Shown: positions 47,736 through 60,913, counted from the stretch's first letter. The stretch is 64,000 nt of DNA from Limonium bicolor (GCA_023374045.1 CM041783.1:91857298-91921297); one strand, 5' to 3'. The notes: generated by a model from the sequence alone, not told the origin. Made by a program: numbers and translations.

Positions 47736-47753
47736 ATCTACCCCCCTTAAAAA
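47736..47753 (-). promoter_or_regulatory. LARD-C terminal polypurine tract
   Basis: The minus strand reads CTTTTTAAGGGGGGTAGAT directly before the LTR start, nearly the same as the A1 tract. It fixes LARD-C orientation and its LTR boundary. Confidence 0.85.
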
Positions 47754-47925
47754 GACTTCGTCCCTAAGTTGCTCTGTTCAAATAGGTGTGTTAACAACTA
47801 CCCATATGATCCCATAATGTATATCTATGTGATATATCATTTACACACATCGTGTTGTGCTAATACCGCACATAGCCATCATTTGTGGCGTTAATTCGAA
47901 TATATGGATGTAGGCGATCCATCAG
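47754..47925 (-). other. LARD-C internal region, 3' end
   Basis: 170 bp of LARD-C interior left of the LARD-B insertion. It continues at 55991. No gene. Confidence 0.75.
47921..47925. repeat. Target site duplication ATCAG, left copy (LARD-B)
   Basis: ATCAG precedes TGAAATACCCCGG and recurs at 55986-55990 after TGTTACA. Confidence 0.92.
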
Positions 47926-49045
47926 TGAAATACCCCGGAATTTAAAACAGTGATTAATTAGGCTAATTAAATATTTTAAAGCTTAATTAATCCTAAATAA
48001 ATATATAGGAATGATTTCCGAAGAAAACGGATTCGTAGAATGAGTTAAAAACGCAAACGAGCTTTAAAACGCGCTTTTCGAGAAACCGGGGAAAATATGA
48101 TTTTAAACGGGTTAAATTAACTCGTAATAATTATAGTTAGTTAAATATCTATAATTAGACCATAGTGTGGGTCTAGAGCTATTAAAATTAATTAAACGGC
48201 AAAATTCCGGAAAATGGACCCGGTAAATGAATAGTGTCTAAACCGGGGGACGCAACGCGTTTAATTTAAAAAGACGAAAAAACGACCCGAGCTATTAATT
48301 AATGTGGGCCGGTTTTAATTAATAAGTGTGTACCATTAATAGCTTGCTAGCTATTAAGTAATAACAAGACAAATTAATAAATAAGAAAGCAAATAGTATA
48401 AAGTAAGTTAAAAAGTAAAATAAGAACTTACTTTCTCACCTTCCTTCTCCTTCATTCACGATTTGCTCCAGAGAGTTTCAACTCCTCCTTCCTTCTCTGT
48501 AACTCGCGACAACAGCACCCATATCACCCTCCTTGTTTCACCTTCATCTCATTCATTTCTCCACCGAATCACACGAAATTAGTACCGTTGAACTCGTCTC
48601 GGTGAGAGCTTCGATCTCCACCCGTCAAAGTTCCGTTTCCTCCGTTTTCATCTCCATCGACATGGGAGCTTTTGAAGGTTGAAGAGCAGATTTCAACCTT
48701 TCTTCTTCTCTCTTAGTGCCTTAATATATATATAAGTAAGTATCCACACCATTTCAAGCTTATTCTACCCTTGTGAGACTTTTTCCTCACGTGGGAATTT
48801 TCCTCTCATTTCAGCCGAGAGCACCTGTTTTGTGGGGTGTTGGAGAACCTCTCCAATTGATTGTCAATCCAACCATTTGGGTTCTACAAGGTAAAATATA
48901 GATTAAACTTTGTAAACTAGCTCTTAAAACATATATTAGGTTTTGTGGAGGGAAGTGAATTGATTGTGTTTGTGTGATGGGCTGCGGTTGTAGTTGGCAA
49001 TCCAAGGCCTTGTGTGGTGTGGAAAAACAAGAGGAGAAAGTGGGA

Positions 49046-49050
49046 ACAAG
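49046..49050. repeat. Target site duplication ACAAG, left copy
   Basis: ACAAG precedes the nested LARD-A LTR; the right copy is at 53488-53492. Confidence 0.92.
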
Positions 49051-51264
49051 TGAAATACCCCAAACCTTGGTATGTTGTGTAAACGTTTAACTATGGTATT
49101 TAAAGGCTAAAAAGTGCCTCAGGAACATGAATGAACCATTTAAACCATAGTAAAGTGCAATAAAGCACTAAGACACAGTTTGAGCAAAAACATGCTCTAA
49201 GGTTGGAGTGAACTTGGTTAGGACCCCAAAGAGTCTACCAAGACTTGATAATGTTTAATTATGACTTTATAAGGCTAATTAAGTCCTTAGGAAACTTTGG
49301 TAGACAATGAAACCAAACAAAACACAAATAAATACCTTAAGGTCAATAAGAGCAAAAATGTGCTCTGAGCTTGGATAAAGTGTATAAGACCTAATGGTCA
49401 TACCTATGCCTCATTTATATGTTGATGGACATATTAAATCAATTACTAAAGAAAACCAAGCTTGAAAACAAGTTAAAACACAAATGTGCTTTAAGAAGTC
49501 TTAAAGCACGTTTTTTGAAAAATTGTCTTGTAAATGAGTTTTGAATGGCTAATGTCCATCATTACTCTTTAATTAACATGTGTACTATATATATCACATT
49601 TGGGTGGCTATATCAATGGGAAATCAAAAATTTCACTTCTATGTGCCTTGTTATTGGTGAATAGTGATTTTTATAACTAGTTTGTAATATATAATGTTAT
49701 AAGTGATTAAGTTGGTCAACAAACCAAAACACACCCTTTTAACTATTTGGGGCCGGTTTTCCTTAGTGACTCACCACACCTACACAAATAAATGAGTTAA
49801 CTAAATGATAAAGCAAGAGTTACTTTTCACTTTAGTACAATATCTTCTAAAAGCAAAAGCAACCTCATTCTCTCATTTGCCTTCTCATTTCACACGATCC
49901 CATTCTCCTTCTCCCTCTCTTCTTCTTGTTCTCTCTCGGTGATACACCAACACCACCATGGAAGTCCATCTTGGACCACTTGTAAAATCTTGCTCACTTA
50001 ACCAAATCAAAAACAAACACCACCATTCTCTTAGTTAAGCCAAGCTCTACAATCTTGTCTCTTCAAAACTTCAAACCTCCATTTCGGTGCCAAGAGGAAT
50101 CACCATGGAGGAGCTAGAGCTCACCTTTTCACATATTCTTGTTCTCCTTTGCTTCAAGGTAAGGAAACTCAAAGAAAATGACATTTCCTTCATGTTTTGT
50201 CATGTCCGAAAACCTCTTAATGGGTCATTATATTGCCTTGTTCTAGCTTCATTCCAAGCTTTCATGGACTAGGAGGAGTCCTCTCTTGATATATATTCAA
50301 GCTCTCTTTCCATTCCAAGGTAAAACAATCATGTTAATACCTTAAGATAATATATGTAACTAGGGTTTACAATGAGATAAAGCTTAAAGCTTATATACTC
50401 ATTTTGTTGGCATATTGTTAGTTGTTGGCAAGGAACCAAATGCCCTACCGGTTCTACAAGGAAACAAGAAAGAAATTTGTGAGGAAAAGAGGTAAACAAC
50501 CTATCTTGATGTGGTTTAATGCCTTAGGAGGAATAAACTTATAATGCTTGTTAAATACCTAAGGAGCCAATGGTGAATGAGCTAGTAAAATGCTCTCAAG
50601 GGGTTTATTAAAGGCATGAATTGTTGGATGTATTTGCAGGTCAAAGGCATTATTATGTGGGAAATTCAGTGTTTAAGGATTATGCAATTTAAGGGCCTAA
50701 GAGCCATGCTATTTAAGGGCCTAAGTGCCAAGCAATTTAAGTTATGCACTATATTGTGATGTAGTGCTTTATGTGTGAAGTTTGTGTATAAAATGTGTTT
50801 GATGGATTTAGGTGTTCTTGAATGAATTAAGGTAAAAACCTAAGTGTTTGGATGTGGGTATATACTAGAGAAGCTATGGCCAAATTTGGGAAATGTGTAA
50901 GAAGTTGTTTAAGGTTTAGGTAATGTTGATGTTCAAGGAACAAGTGATGTTAGGTATGATGTAAAAAGGAGATTTAGTTAGTAAGAAAATGATGCTTAAG
51001 AGATGATGTTAAATGAGGAGAAAGTGTTTTGGATAGTTTATGATAGGTGAAATGCCACCTAGAAATTATAAGGAGAAACATTGTAAGTGTTAGGAACTTT
51101 GTGGAGATATAAGTAAAGGTTTAAGGAATTAGGAAACATAGTTTTGTGAGTGCTTAAGAATATCTTGAGGGTGTGTTTGAAGTGCCAAATGATGTTAGAA
51201 CACATTAAGAGGTCTTAGGAGAAGTTTGGCGAAGATTTGACAAAGTTTGGGTAAGTTTAGGAGG

Positions 51265-51522
51265 CGACCGACCCAGGGGCCGACCCAGTTTGTGGGTCGG
51301 TCGAGCCTCTGTAAAATGTTAGGGAAGTGTTCGGTAATGGACCGACCCAGAAGGTTGGGTCGGACATGTCGGTTCGGTCAAGTTTCAAAGGAGGGAAAAT
51401 GTTCGCACATGGACCGACCCAGAATGGTGGGTCGGACGGGGTCGGACGGCATGATTATAGGGAAGTAAAGGGTCTGTAATGGACCGACCCAGCTGTGGGT
51501 CGGTCGGTGGGTCGGTCGGACC
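51265..51522 (+). repeat. Palindrome array in LARD-A solo LTR
   Basis: Four palindromes with the same word as A1, starting GACCGACCCA (51265) with TGGGTCGGTC (51293). Several arms differ from A1 yet still pair. Confidence 0.8.
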
Positions 51523-53374
51523 AAAACATGGTTTAAGGTTATGAAATATGAGATGATGGGGATTGATAGGTAATGATGCCATAAGGTGTTAAGGACATTT
51601 AGGTGGGTTTAAATGACAATAAAGTGGGCTAAAGGTTGTATTAAGATGCGAGAGTAAAACGTACTAAAAATGTAAAGCTATTTAACCAAGTTAACGGGGA
51701 AAGTTATAAGCTTTAGACTTTAAAACAAACATGTTACCCCAATGTTAATAAAAGAACATGTGATGTCAACAGTTGTTCGAGAATTTGCTCGAGGAACATA
51801 AGTGGACGTGGTAAAGTGGACTCCGTGACAGGTATGGTTTTCTTGCAACCTGTGTCCTAACGGATTACACCGGCTTGTATGCCAATATGTTTTCTTGAGT
51901 GTTTGCCACCTTGTAAGATTAAATCATGTAATGAGTTTATAGTAATTCATTTATGTGGCGAATTTGGTATCCGATGCCGTTAACCTCAAATATGTGTTAA
52001 ACCTTAGCTAACTAAAACTAGGAACACATGAGTGATCGGTATTCGGAGTTGACGGCCCAAACCTTGGGAACGTGCTAACCACGGCTATGTGTGAGTTAGT
52101 TGGATATTGTTGTTGTATGCAAGTGTGTGAACCTCCCTTGTGTGCTTAACTCGGTCATGATACCGTATGGTTGTGGATGTGGTAGGCTCCATAATGGACC
52201 TCTAACCACTTAATATTTGATGTATGTATACTAATGGGGGGTGAGGAGTCCGGTCTGTTCCGGCCACGCGTGTGAGGATGGGGGTTCGTGCCATTATAGG
52301 TTCGACCCTCTGTGTATGTTAAGGTTGTCTTCCCATTGGGTTTCCAACTTTCCCCTTTAGCTTAACCAAAGCTATATACTGACTCACGTCGGGCCACGGG
52401 GGCATACTAATGGTTATGTTATTATGGTGTGCTTGGGATTACTATATCCGACACACCTTGGGTATAAGTTAACCGTTCTATATAACCGGACGGTAACGAG
52501 GATGGTAACGAGCTTAACATGGGATTGGTAAAAATCTCTAGGCTCACTGGTATACTAACTATGGTGGAAGGTTCCTTGTGAGAACCGATTTATATGGTGT
52601 TATGTGATGTTATAATACTATGCAAATTCCCTTGCTATGCTTTGGTATAAATATATATATTGGATGTTTTAAATGAATGCAATGTGGTCATGGGTACATG
52701 GAAGCAAGAAAGGTTTGCTATGTTTTGTTATGTGAGAAAAGAGTTATGATGTATGATATGGAATGTGTGGATCATGGAAATGAACCCCAGTTGTGACAAG
52801 AGGCGTTTAAGGATAACCCGATTGATGGGTACACGCCGTTCGTTAAGGAAGTAGCTCCGTTTAGAGGAGAGCCACTCTAGGCTTAAGAAATCATTGGATG
52901 GTTGGTTAAGTGTGGATGTGTTGGTTATTGGTTGAGCCCATTGGGGCGAAATATTATGTGAGATATATTAATGGTTTGTATGCATGATTTAAATATAATC
53001 AACTGCATGCTAAGACGACAATTAGTCGTGCGTGGCCCGGTAGCATGCGGGCTGCGGGATTACCATACCAGCAAAGGTGCTGAGCCCCTTGGGGCCACCC
53101 CTTCCTCTTCTTTTTCCTATTTCAGGTACGAAGTGCTGGAAGCCGTTCGAGAGTAGGACGGGGCAGATGTTATACATGGGTAGCCATTTAAATGGCATGA
53201 ATGTGATAGGCGTAGTAAGTCCGAAATTGTTATCGGCAGTAGTTGTAAATACTCGGTACAGTGGGAATGTATGTACATAATAAATGTTGAATTGGAATGA
53301 GGAATGTATTGTGTAGTTGCTCGGGAATCTAGTCCATCAGACCGATATAATTGTGTATGTATTGTATTAGCCTT

Positions 53375-53396
53375 GTTAGCCACGTGGGTGGTTAAC
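53375..53396 (+). other. LTR-terminal hairpin, LARD-A solo LTR
   Basis: GTTAGCCAC, GTGG, GTGGTTAAC: one C-to-T change against A1 turns a G-C pair into G-U and keeps the stem. Confidence 0.75.
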
Positions 53397-54077
53397 GGCG
53401 TGTAACACCATTGGAATAAGTAATGTGATGAGTTGAATTTCCGCTGCAGTTTGTTGTTATGTGGTTGTTGTTGGATGGGGTGTTACAACAAGATAAAGAG
53501 GAAGAAGAGGTGTGGAAACTGAAAGTGAAACAAGGTAAAAAGCTTACCTTGTATCGGTTTTCTTCCTTGTGAAATTGATGTTTGAGTGTTGAATAATAAC
53601 TGGAGTTTAGTAGTCTTGGTATTTCAATATGGTATGTGAAACAGAGGGTATTAATGTGTTTGAGTGTGAATATTAAACTTAGAAGCTAAGCTGTTTTACA
53701 TATGTGGGCAAGTGGGATTTTGTTGTGCTATAATTGTGTAAACAAAACAGGTGGGTTGTGAACTTTTAGAGTGTGGTGAAAATTCTTGGAGAAGTAATTA
53801 GTTGCTGTCAAAATTCACCTAGGTTGATAGCAGGAGTTTTCTGTTTTGAAGAGGATGCCAAACCTGTTACAAAACTGATATAAAACAGAAAAGAAAACAA
53901 GGTTGTAAGTGTAGATAATCTAAGGGAATTTAACTAGATTGGTGAGTGTACTTAGGGCTTGGTTTAAGGTGGTTAGGTGGGTAATTAGATGCTAAAACAT
54001 GTGGGATTACATGTAGGAAGATTGGGGAAGAAATGAGTAAGGAAGGAAGTGAAAAACAAAAGCTGTAGATAGGTTCT

Positions 54078-54355
54078 GGACCGGACCGACCCAGAGGTTG
54101 GGTCGGACGGTGGGTCGGTCGGATACTGACCACAGAACCAAACCATTCGGGAACGGACCGACCCAGGAGCCGTGGGTCGGACATGGGTCGGTCGGAGCTT
54201 AGACAACGGACTGAAACTTTCGGTAATGGACCGACCCAGAAGTGTATGGGTCGGTCAGAACAGTTCTGGGTCGGTCGGGACTATTTCAGAAGACGGAAAA
54301 CTTACTGGAATGGACCGACCCAAAGGGTTGGGTCGGTCGGTGGGTCGGTCGGCCC
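54078..54355 (+). repeat. Palindrome array in LARD-B solo LTR
   Basis: Four palindromes built on GACCGACCCA and TGGGTCGGTC, the same word as A1 although the surrounding LTR is a different family. Confidence 0.8.
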
Positions 54356-55861
54356 TAACTTATTAAAAAAAAAAAAAAAAATAGTTTTAAGTGGTTTTAA
54401 GCTAGGGAATGGTATGGTAATGATATTATAGGTTAATTAGGACTTGACTAATGACATGTGAAGGTCATTAAGGGCTTAAATAAGATTGAGTGATAATGTG
54501 AAACATGAACTTGTTGAGTTAAGTTTGAAACATAAAGATTAAGTAAGTAAAATACGGGAAACGTTAGTGGAGTAACGAGTTAGGTTAATTATGGTTAATT
54601 GACCTCCCGAATTAATGTATGTTATAGGACCCGATTAGTTGGACTCCGAGAGAGTAAGTCAACGGGCAAGATACGACGGTGAACGGTATGGTTTTCTCAT
54701 GCCCTGTATCCTAACTTGGTTACTCTGATTTGTGTGTTTGTGTGTTTATGTGCAATCACCTAATCAAGATTAAATGCATGAATATGATTAATGGTATTAC
54801 CTTGTATATTGTGTGCTTGACTTTGCACCCAGCGAACTATGTCTTGAAAGACTAGTTTGTATAATTCATGAAATGTTTGAATAAGAAGAATTCTTGTGTT
54901 GAGATGTTCTCACTAACACACTAACCTTCTGACTTACTTAACTTGGAAATGGTAACTGATGATGAGAGGAGACCGATAGAGTGTCGGCCACGCGTGAGAA
55001 TGAGGAAGCAAGAGAGATTGCTTACCGAGTTCTGGCCTAACCTTCCCACCATGGTTCCGAACCGTAAGGTCGCAGCCCGGGGAAGTAAGCCAAACCTGAA
55101 GCCCGGTGGTGAGTTGTGGTGTGTATGCCACTTCTCTGCCCGGAGGTCACCCGACTTAACTGAGTAATTATTTCATGAGATAAATAATAGTTAAGTGTGG
55201 ATCATGCCTTGTGCGAGAAATATGATCAAGAGATAAGAGATATGTGCATCCGTCTAACCCGGATGAGAATTTTGGCTAACACGAGAAGAGGTGTGAATCT
55301 TGGGGTTGAACCTCAAGGCCTCTGTGACCAATGTGGGGACTTGTAATGTCCATTGTTGTGATTCACTCGTGTGTGGGTATTGTTATGTATGAATATATTG
55401 TTGTTGTTAATAGCATGCTTGTTTGAATAATATTGACCCGCATGTTGGCGACCAAGTAGTTAGCGTACCCTCGCTAGTACGCGGGGTATGCGATTACCAT
55501 ATGCAGCTTTAGCTGAGCCCCTTCGGGCACCATTTTTCTTATTCTTACAGGTACACGAGACGGTTGCTAGTGTGGAGTCCGAGATGTTAGGCTTTTGGTT
55601 GTTAATAGTAGATGGGGCGGTGTACCGAGTTGTACACGGGCTTGTAGCCCTAGTATAGTCGGTGTACTATGTGGTACACCTGTTGCTTTTTTAGGAGTGT
55701 ACTTGGAGTAGTTATGTGACTATAAACTTGTAATCTTTTGGCGGGCTGTGAGCCCTGTTGTAAATACTTTTAGTACTCGGTAATCTAGTGTGGTAAGTTA
55801 TGTAAGTTAAGTGAGTATTTCTCTTATCAGACCGAGACTGTTGTTGTAGTAGTTTGGATCT

Positions 55862-55883
55862 GGTAACCATATGGGTGGTTATC
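55862..55883 (+). other. LTR-terminal hairpin, LARD-B
   Basis: GGTAACCAT, loop ATGG, GTGGTTATC: seven Watson-Crick pairs and two G-U pairs, 102 nt before the LTR end. Confidence 0.7.
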
Positions 55884-56253
55884 GGTATTGTATCACCCCC
55901 GGTAGTTAAAGTTTTCCGCTGCAATTAATTTTATGTCCGTGACGTTTAGACCGTGGTTAGAGGAGTTATCGTATGGGGTGTTACAATCAGCACCATTATT
56001 TCCTATCACTTCTACCAACCTTGACAACCTCCCCGAGGTGTCTATAACCTGCCATCGTTCCACATTCCATAACTAATGATTCATTTCGTATCTAGGCGAT
56101 ACCATATGTAATAAATCTACAAGGCACTATAAATATATATATCACAGTATCATAAGGAAAAGTACTACACATGGGTGTAAACAAATCATTCCAAACGAGT
56201 ACTTCATAAGACACATACCTACAAATGCACAGTACACGCAAACAATCAACCAC

Positions 56254-56429
56254 GTACGCCCCGCGTACCTAACAACACCAACGAAATGACCAAACAAAGG
56301 CAACAAACAACGTATGCCCCACATACTACCAGTTCACTGTATGCCTCTCACTCGAAACAACAAGCAACAAACATCGTATGCCCCGCATACCAACAAACAT
56401 ATCAACAAACCACTGTATGCCCCGCATAC
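56254..56429 (-). repeat. Hairpin array of LARD-C (GTATGC-CCC-GCATAC)
   Basis: GTACGC/GCGTAC (56254-56268), GTATGC/ACATAC (56312-56326), GTATGC/GCATAC (56376-56390) and GTATGC/GCATAC (56415-56429), each with loop CCC on the plus strand. A degenerate copy starts at 56339. One copy swaps a T-A pair for C-G with pairing intact; another has a pair that is G-U in the element-strand RNA. Confidence 0.7.
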
Positions 56430-56473
56430 AAAACAGCAAAATTCAGTGCAAACATGTGCGCAGCCAAGAGGCT

Positions 56474-56490
56474 CTACCCCCCTTAAAAAG
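56474..56490 (-). promoter_or_regulatory. Second polypurine tract, LARD-C
   Basis: The minus strand reads CTTTTTAAGGGGGGTAG, about 0.7 kb upstream of the 3' LTR once the nested insertion is removed. As in A1, it precedes the hairpin array and copies the terminal tract. Confidence 0.6.
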
Positions 56491-57559
56491 GGTTACGCCC
56501 CCGTACCCCACAAGTATTCAACAACCGTTCCACAAAGAGCGCTGGATACTTGGCTCTCATAGAGTTCTCTAACTCTCATATGGTATCTCTCACCTTTGGA
56601 GTAGATTATTCTCATATCAGAGAGACGGGTATGACTCTAGCCCCTCCGGGCTCCAAAACATATGAAGGGTGAGGCACGTGTTTGTGCTCTCTCCCGAATT
56701 CGTTCTAATGGGCCCACTCGCTCCGTACAGAGGTGTAGACCCATGAACATAGGCTCAGTTTGATTCCTTGTATTGTCGTATATCCCATCGTTAGGATTAC
56801 TAGTATCTTTGCGTATCTTCTCTCATTGACTTTCAGCTTGAGTTGTCATATGACATTGGCTATTATTAGTACTTAGTGCTCTTTGCACCTTTCTTGGTAA
56901 TACCGAGACGTACTAGCCTTCATGTCTACTTAGATAAAGGTTGTCATCCATGTCTCCTGGTGGTTTTGTTCCGGAGTAACACATTGTTCATGTTGGTATA
57001 TATTATATCTTCTTCCCGTGTGTCAGGTTAGCAACAACGTTCGTATGGTTTTTCCGGCTTCTTGTCGGGGAAATCCATATGTTGTGCTCGTATTAGAGTT
57101 CTGCAATTTCATCTTCCATTTCACATTATTATTTGTGTATTTTACTCGTCTAAGTTCGCCCACGTATTTATTATTGATAGTTGTTCGTGTTGGTCGCTTT
57201 CACGCGCATCACATTTCAGTCGATTCGACGGTTTGTTAGTTATTATAACGTTTATGTTCTTGCTCGCGACATCTGCTAGTGTGCTAGCTTTGTCTTTCCT
57301 CGTTGCGTAGTCATGCGTTTAAGTTCACATCATTTGGTAGATTCTTCTGGATTGCAAGAACTTGCATGATCCTTATGAGGGTTCTACGTATTATCCGTTC
57401 ATACAGTGGGTTTCCTGTTTCTGTTATCAATGTCGTCATCTTCGAAGGGTCTCCTTGTCCTCACTGTGTATCGTCTGCTACTCTGTGTTGTAGGTCCTTG
57501 GTTCCTTTATCTCGTTGGTTAACTGCAGCTCTTCTTGTCCATCTTCAGGGTAATCTGCA

Positions 57560-57790
57560 TCACTGTCCGTAGCACGGAGTTGACTACTTCTTGTGTTCCT
57601 AACACTACTTGTCTACATGCATGGGGTACCGTACTGATACATTACTACTTACCTGACTAACTTATAAATAAGTCTGTCATGCCCACATGCTCCTATTGGA
57701 GTGCGGTCGTCCCATGTCTCGTTTAGTAAACTGGTAGCATCCGTCACACGGCTATTATGAATATTCTATTGTCAATCTCCCTTTGATTGA
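57560..57790 (-). other. Conserved non-coding core, LARD-C copy
   Basis: Shares runs with LARD-A, including GAGTGCGGTCGTCCCA, GTACTGATACATT-like and ATCCGTCACACG-like words in the same order. See the A1 copy at 6955-7145. Confidence 0.6.
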
Positions 57791-59762
57791 TGTCCTTGTT
57801 GTAGTTCGATGTTAATTGGTCCACGTTGTCGGTTATTTTGTCATAGATGTTAATGTTCTAGTAAGTGGTTGAATATAATATTTTTGCTCTTTGGACTCAC
57901 GTCTTTCCAGTAATATATTGTGTATGACACTCCTTTTGAAAGGTAGTACGTGGTTATTAATCAGTAAAATGTGAAATGTTGGTTCGTCTGTATGGCTGCA
58001 ACCGATCAATGTAATGTTCGTGCTGAGCTAGCAATGTCAGTTCTCCTATCTCGATCTCCATGAGTACTATACATATTCTTTTCCACCAGGTTTAATCATT
58101 ATCACATCTTACCTATACTTCCCGTTACGGCGTAGGGTAAGTTCTCATACTTGGGTATTCATATTTGTCCCTTGTTCCGTTTAATTGGGTGTATTATAGA
58201 TTGTATGATTGTTTGAGCAACTCAGTTCTTCACTTTCTGACCATTCTCATTGGGGGTACTGCATTGGCAAGGGGTATGCCAGTTCTCTTCAGATTATGTT
58301 TGTCCGTTAGGACTAAACGTTTTTCACTATTAGTGTTTAGCATTGACTGCTGGTATATACTTCTGGTATCGGCTAGTAAGCAATGTCTTTGTTGTTGCTT
58401 ATTGTTTAGTGCTAGTTATTTGTAACTGCGGTTATTTATATTTCAAGTGCGCGATTTGGCGCCTGTTAGTTAATTATCATTGTTATTCATATTGCTTACG
58501 GTATGTACCGTAGTTCCCTTACTTCATTATATTAACTTAGACATTGTTGTGCTAGTAATATACCTCGAAAGGTAATCGGAGTCGGTGTTCCCGGTCTCCT
58601 GGGCTCACGCCCTTTATTTGTACATTAGGTACTCGCTTATTTGCGCTATTTAGCATTCGGTTTGAGTGTCTTGTAATATCGATTTAGGTGTTTGTTATTG
58701 ATTTAATTTACACATTCATTCATCACTGACAGTCGTCGCAGTAGTAAACGACATGTCTTTAACACCTATTAATTCTTATCATTTTTACATGGTAGAACGT
58801 CAATGGTAGTAGCCATTCTTCTACCTAGAACTTGTCTCACAATCCGTATGATCTTGATAATTCACATAAATCTTAGTCTTGACGTTTGTTCGTCTTTACT
58901 TGTACATAACCGTACATAGCACTCCTTGGTAAAGGTAGTGGTCAGGGGTGGTAATTATTCATGTGTTAAGTGTTGATTCGCGTTTGTTGTTGTGAATGGT
59001 ATTGGTAATAGTCGTATCACGGTAGCATTGATCTTTCCACTTATGGTCCATCTATGGGCTGATATGCTTTCCTAATTCCCTGGTGTTCATCACCAGTTGG
59101 TGTATACTGGTAGTGTGTTTTGTCAGTATTGATTGTTATACGATCGTATTCTCTCCACAATTTTATTTTGTATGATTTAACGTATATAACATAAATTGTT
59201 AGTCACAAGTTTCCATATTTAATATCTTATTGCTAAATTGTTGTCAGTCGTTTGTAACTAGTATACTGCAGTTTTGTCTATTCTGACTGTGATTAATTGT
59301 GGCAACTTGTGAAGAGTTTCAGGTGTCATCCGACCCTGGTGTGATCAGCACCAGTGTTGAACTACCTTCCACCCCAATTTGTGGTTGGTTTCCTTTGATC
59401 CCCGGGAATCAGGTTTCACCGTCCACTTCCAATTCAGCCATTGAATGGTTTGATAATTAAATTATGTTATCTTGGCTCTTAAGCCGGTGTCATTTGATTC
59501 GTTCTCGCTTAGTAGTTATAATTTGTTATGGGCTGGTGTGCCCTTTTTATTGCGTTAGTCAGACTCGTCGGTCCCCTCAGAGGTTGTAGGCCTCGTATCT
59601 TAGTGGTTTATTGCAACAATTGTAGTTCTGTAGTTTATATTAGAGGTGTACAATTGTTTGGTGATTATTGGTAGCCATGGTGTTGTACCATAGGTCTACA
59701 CAGTTTATGGAATTCGTTTGTAACGATAATATCAGCGGTAGCTGCAGTCGTAGTTGTTTGCA

Positions 59763-59840
59763 GCACTTGCAGTAGCAAGTGCGCGGGGTAGACAAAATTA
59801 CTGGTACATTGTTTAAATCAGCGCTTGCAGTAGCAGGCGC
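59763..59840 (-). other. Paired leader hairpins of LARD-C
   Basis: GCACTTGC, AGTA, GCAAGTGC (59763-59782) and GCGCTTGC, AGTA, GCAGGCGC (59821-59840). The first stem is identical to LARD-A. The second changes A-T to G-C with both arms altered. Confidence 0.6.
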
Positions 59841-60881
59841 GCCATGCAAGTAGAGTTGTCGGTTCCCGACTTGTTTGTCTCACTGCTGCGTTGGTTGCTT
59901 AAGTACTGTTAGAATGATTGTTTACGAAAAAGACGATATTTGGGTTGGAAAGTTCCCTACCCGTATTGTCATTAGACTTACCAAGTCCTCCCTCACATTA
60001 GACTCCCCGTAGCGTAAACGCTAGGAATATGTTTCTCCACATGTGTCGTCATGACAAGGTTCTAGCGTCACTGTACTGTGTGTACACTAGATTAGGTTTG
60101 GACCTTGAGCATAACAGGACAGTATACTTACAAGATTTTTCCATGTTTTCAATATAATTTCCTTTTACAGTTTGGTGTTATGATACAATAGTATGGTGGT
60201 TAAAGGTCCCATTACGGGCGACGGTCTCGTGGAGCTCATGGTCATTCCGGTCCACTTGCCCTGATGTCTCGGGTGATCCTTTCCTCGGCGTTACGGTAGT
60301 TGTTGTACTCGTCTCTGGTGGTGTCCATTGCAACAATGCTTGGTCGTTAAGGGTGGTATGGTATTGAGTTTTTTTTTTATTCCTGTTACAGGAGTAGGGA
60401 TTATTCATTCAGTGTGAGAGCGTTTAGACGGTCTGTTGGGCTTGGTAATTCTCTTCCCTATATTCGGGGTTATCTGTCTTAGTTGTATTCTACTCATTGG
60501 GTTGTGGCGGGAGGGGTACTGTCGACGGTGGTCCGCACTGGACTTCCACATGAAAATGGACCGTCACCAATGTACTCATGACATTTGTTTCTCCTCCTGG
60601 CTGAGCTCTCAGCTGGTCCTTAACGGGGGTAATATTCTCGGGCCTTTATGCCCTTGGCCAGCTTCCTGGCTCACACCACCACTAGACTTCAGTATTACCG
60701 TTCGTCTTCTCGATATCACATCACATCACAATCAACTCATTTGTGCGCCTCAAGGCTAAAACTTGCAAGCCAAAGGCTTTCCTAACACATAATTCCATTA
60801 AAGCAAAGATGTTTCGACCCTCACAAACGTTTCCCGTGTTTCCCAAGTCCTAAGCTCACTGTCTTAACCTAGTATCTCGTC

Positions 60882-60909
60882 ATCAGAGCGGTACTCCACT
60901 CTGATACCA
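60882..60909 (-). promoter_or_regulatory. LARD-C primer binding site within a hairpin
   Basis: The minus strand reads TGGTATCAGAGT (60898-60909), one base from the iMet site of LARD-A. It overlaps a 10-bp inverted repeat: ATCAGAGCGG (60882-60891), TACT, CCACTCTGAT (60896-60905), with one G-U pair in the element RNA. Confidence 0.8.
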
Positions 60910-60913
60910 CTTT

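Larger units (their letters stand above)
49051..53487 (+). mobile_element. LARD-A solo LTR (4.44 kb)
   Basis: A LARD-A LTR with perfect ACAAG duplications and LARD-B sequence directly on both sides, so no interior remains. It is diverged from the A1 LTRs throughout but keeps the ends, TATA-like block, intron-like signals, the four-palindrome array (51265-51522) and the terminal hairpin (53375-53396). Confidence 0.93.
47926..55985 (+). mobile_element. LARD-B solo LTR, interrupted by a LARD-A solo LTR
   Basis: TGAAATACCCCGG...GGGGTGTTACA with perfect ATCAG duplications and no primer site or polypurine tract inside, so it is a solo LTR left by LTR-LTR recombination. Without the nested element it is about 3.6 kb. 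It shares ends, terminal hairpin, donor/acceptor signals and palindrome word with LARD-A, but little else aligns by eye. A poly-A run lies at 54365-54381. Confidence 0.9.
55986..60913 (-). other. LARD-C non-coding internal region, main part
   Basis: 55986-55990 is the right ATCAG copy; the rest is LARD-C interior on the minus strand. In element order: primer site hairpin (60882-60909), two leader hairpins (59821-59840 and 59763-59782), conserved core (about 57560-57790), second polypurine tract (56474-56490) and hairpin array (56254-56429). The longest open frame is 107 codons (60436-60759, antisense) with no domain I recognise. Confidence 0.82.

Noticed and set aside
57018..57572. Hydrophobic open frames suggesting a membrane protein
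   Set aside because: Overlapping frames antisense to LARD-C without homologues. The region is non-coding interior next to the conserved core.
60436..60759. A 107-codon frame in the LARD-C interior
   Set aside because: Antisense to the element, no homologue in LARD-A, no recognisable domain.
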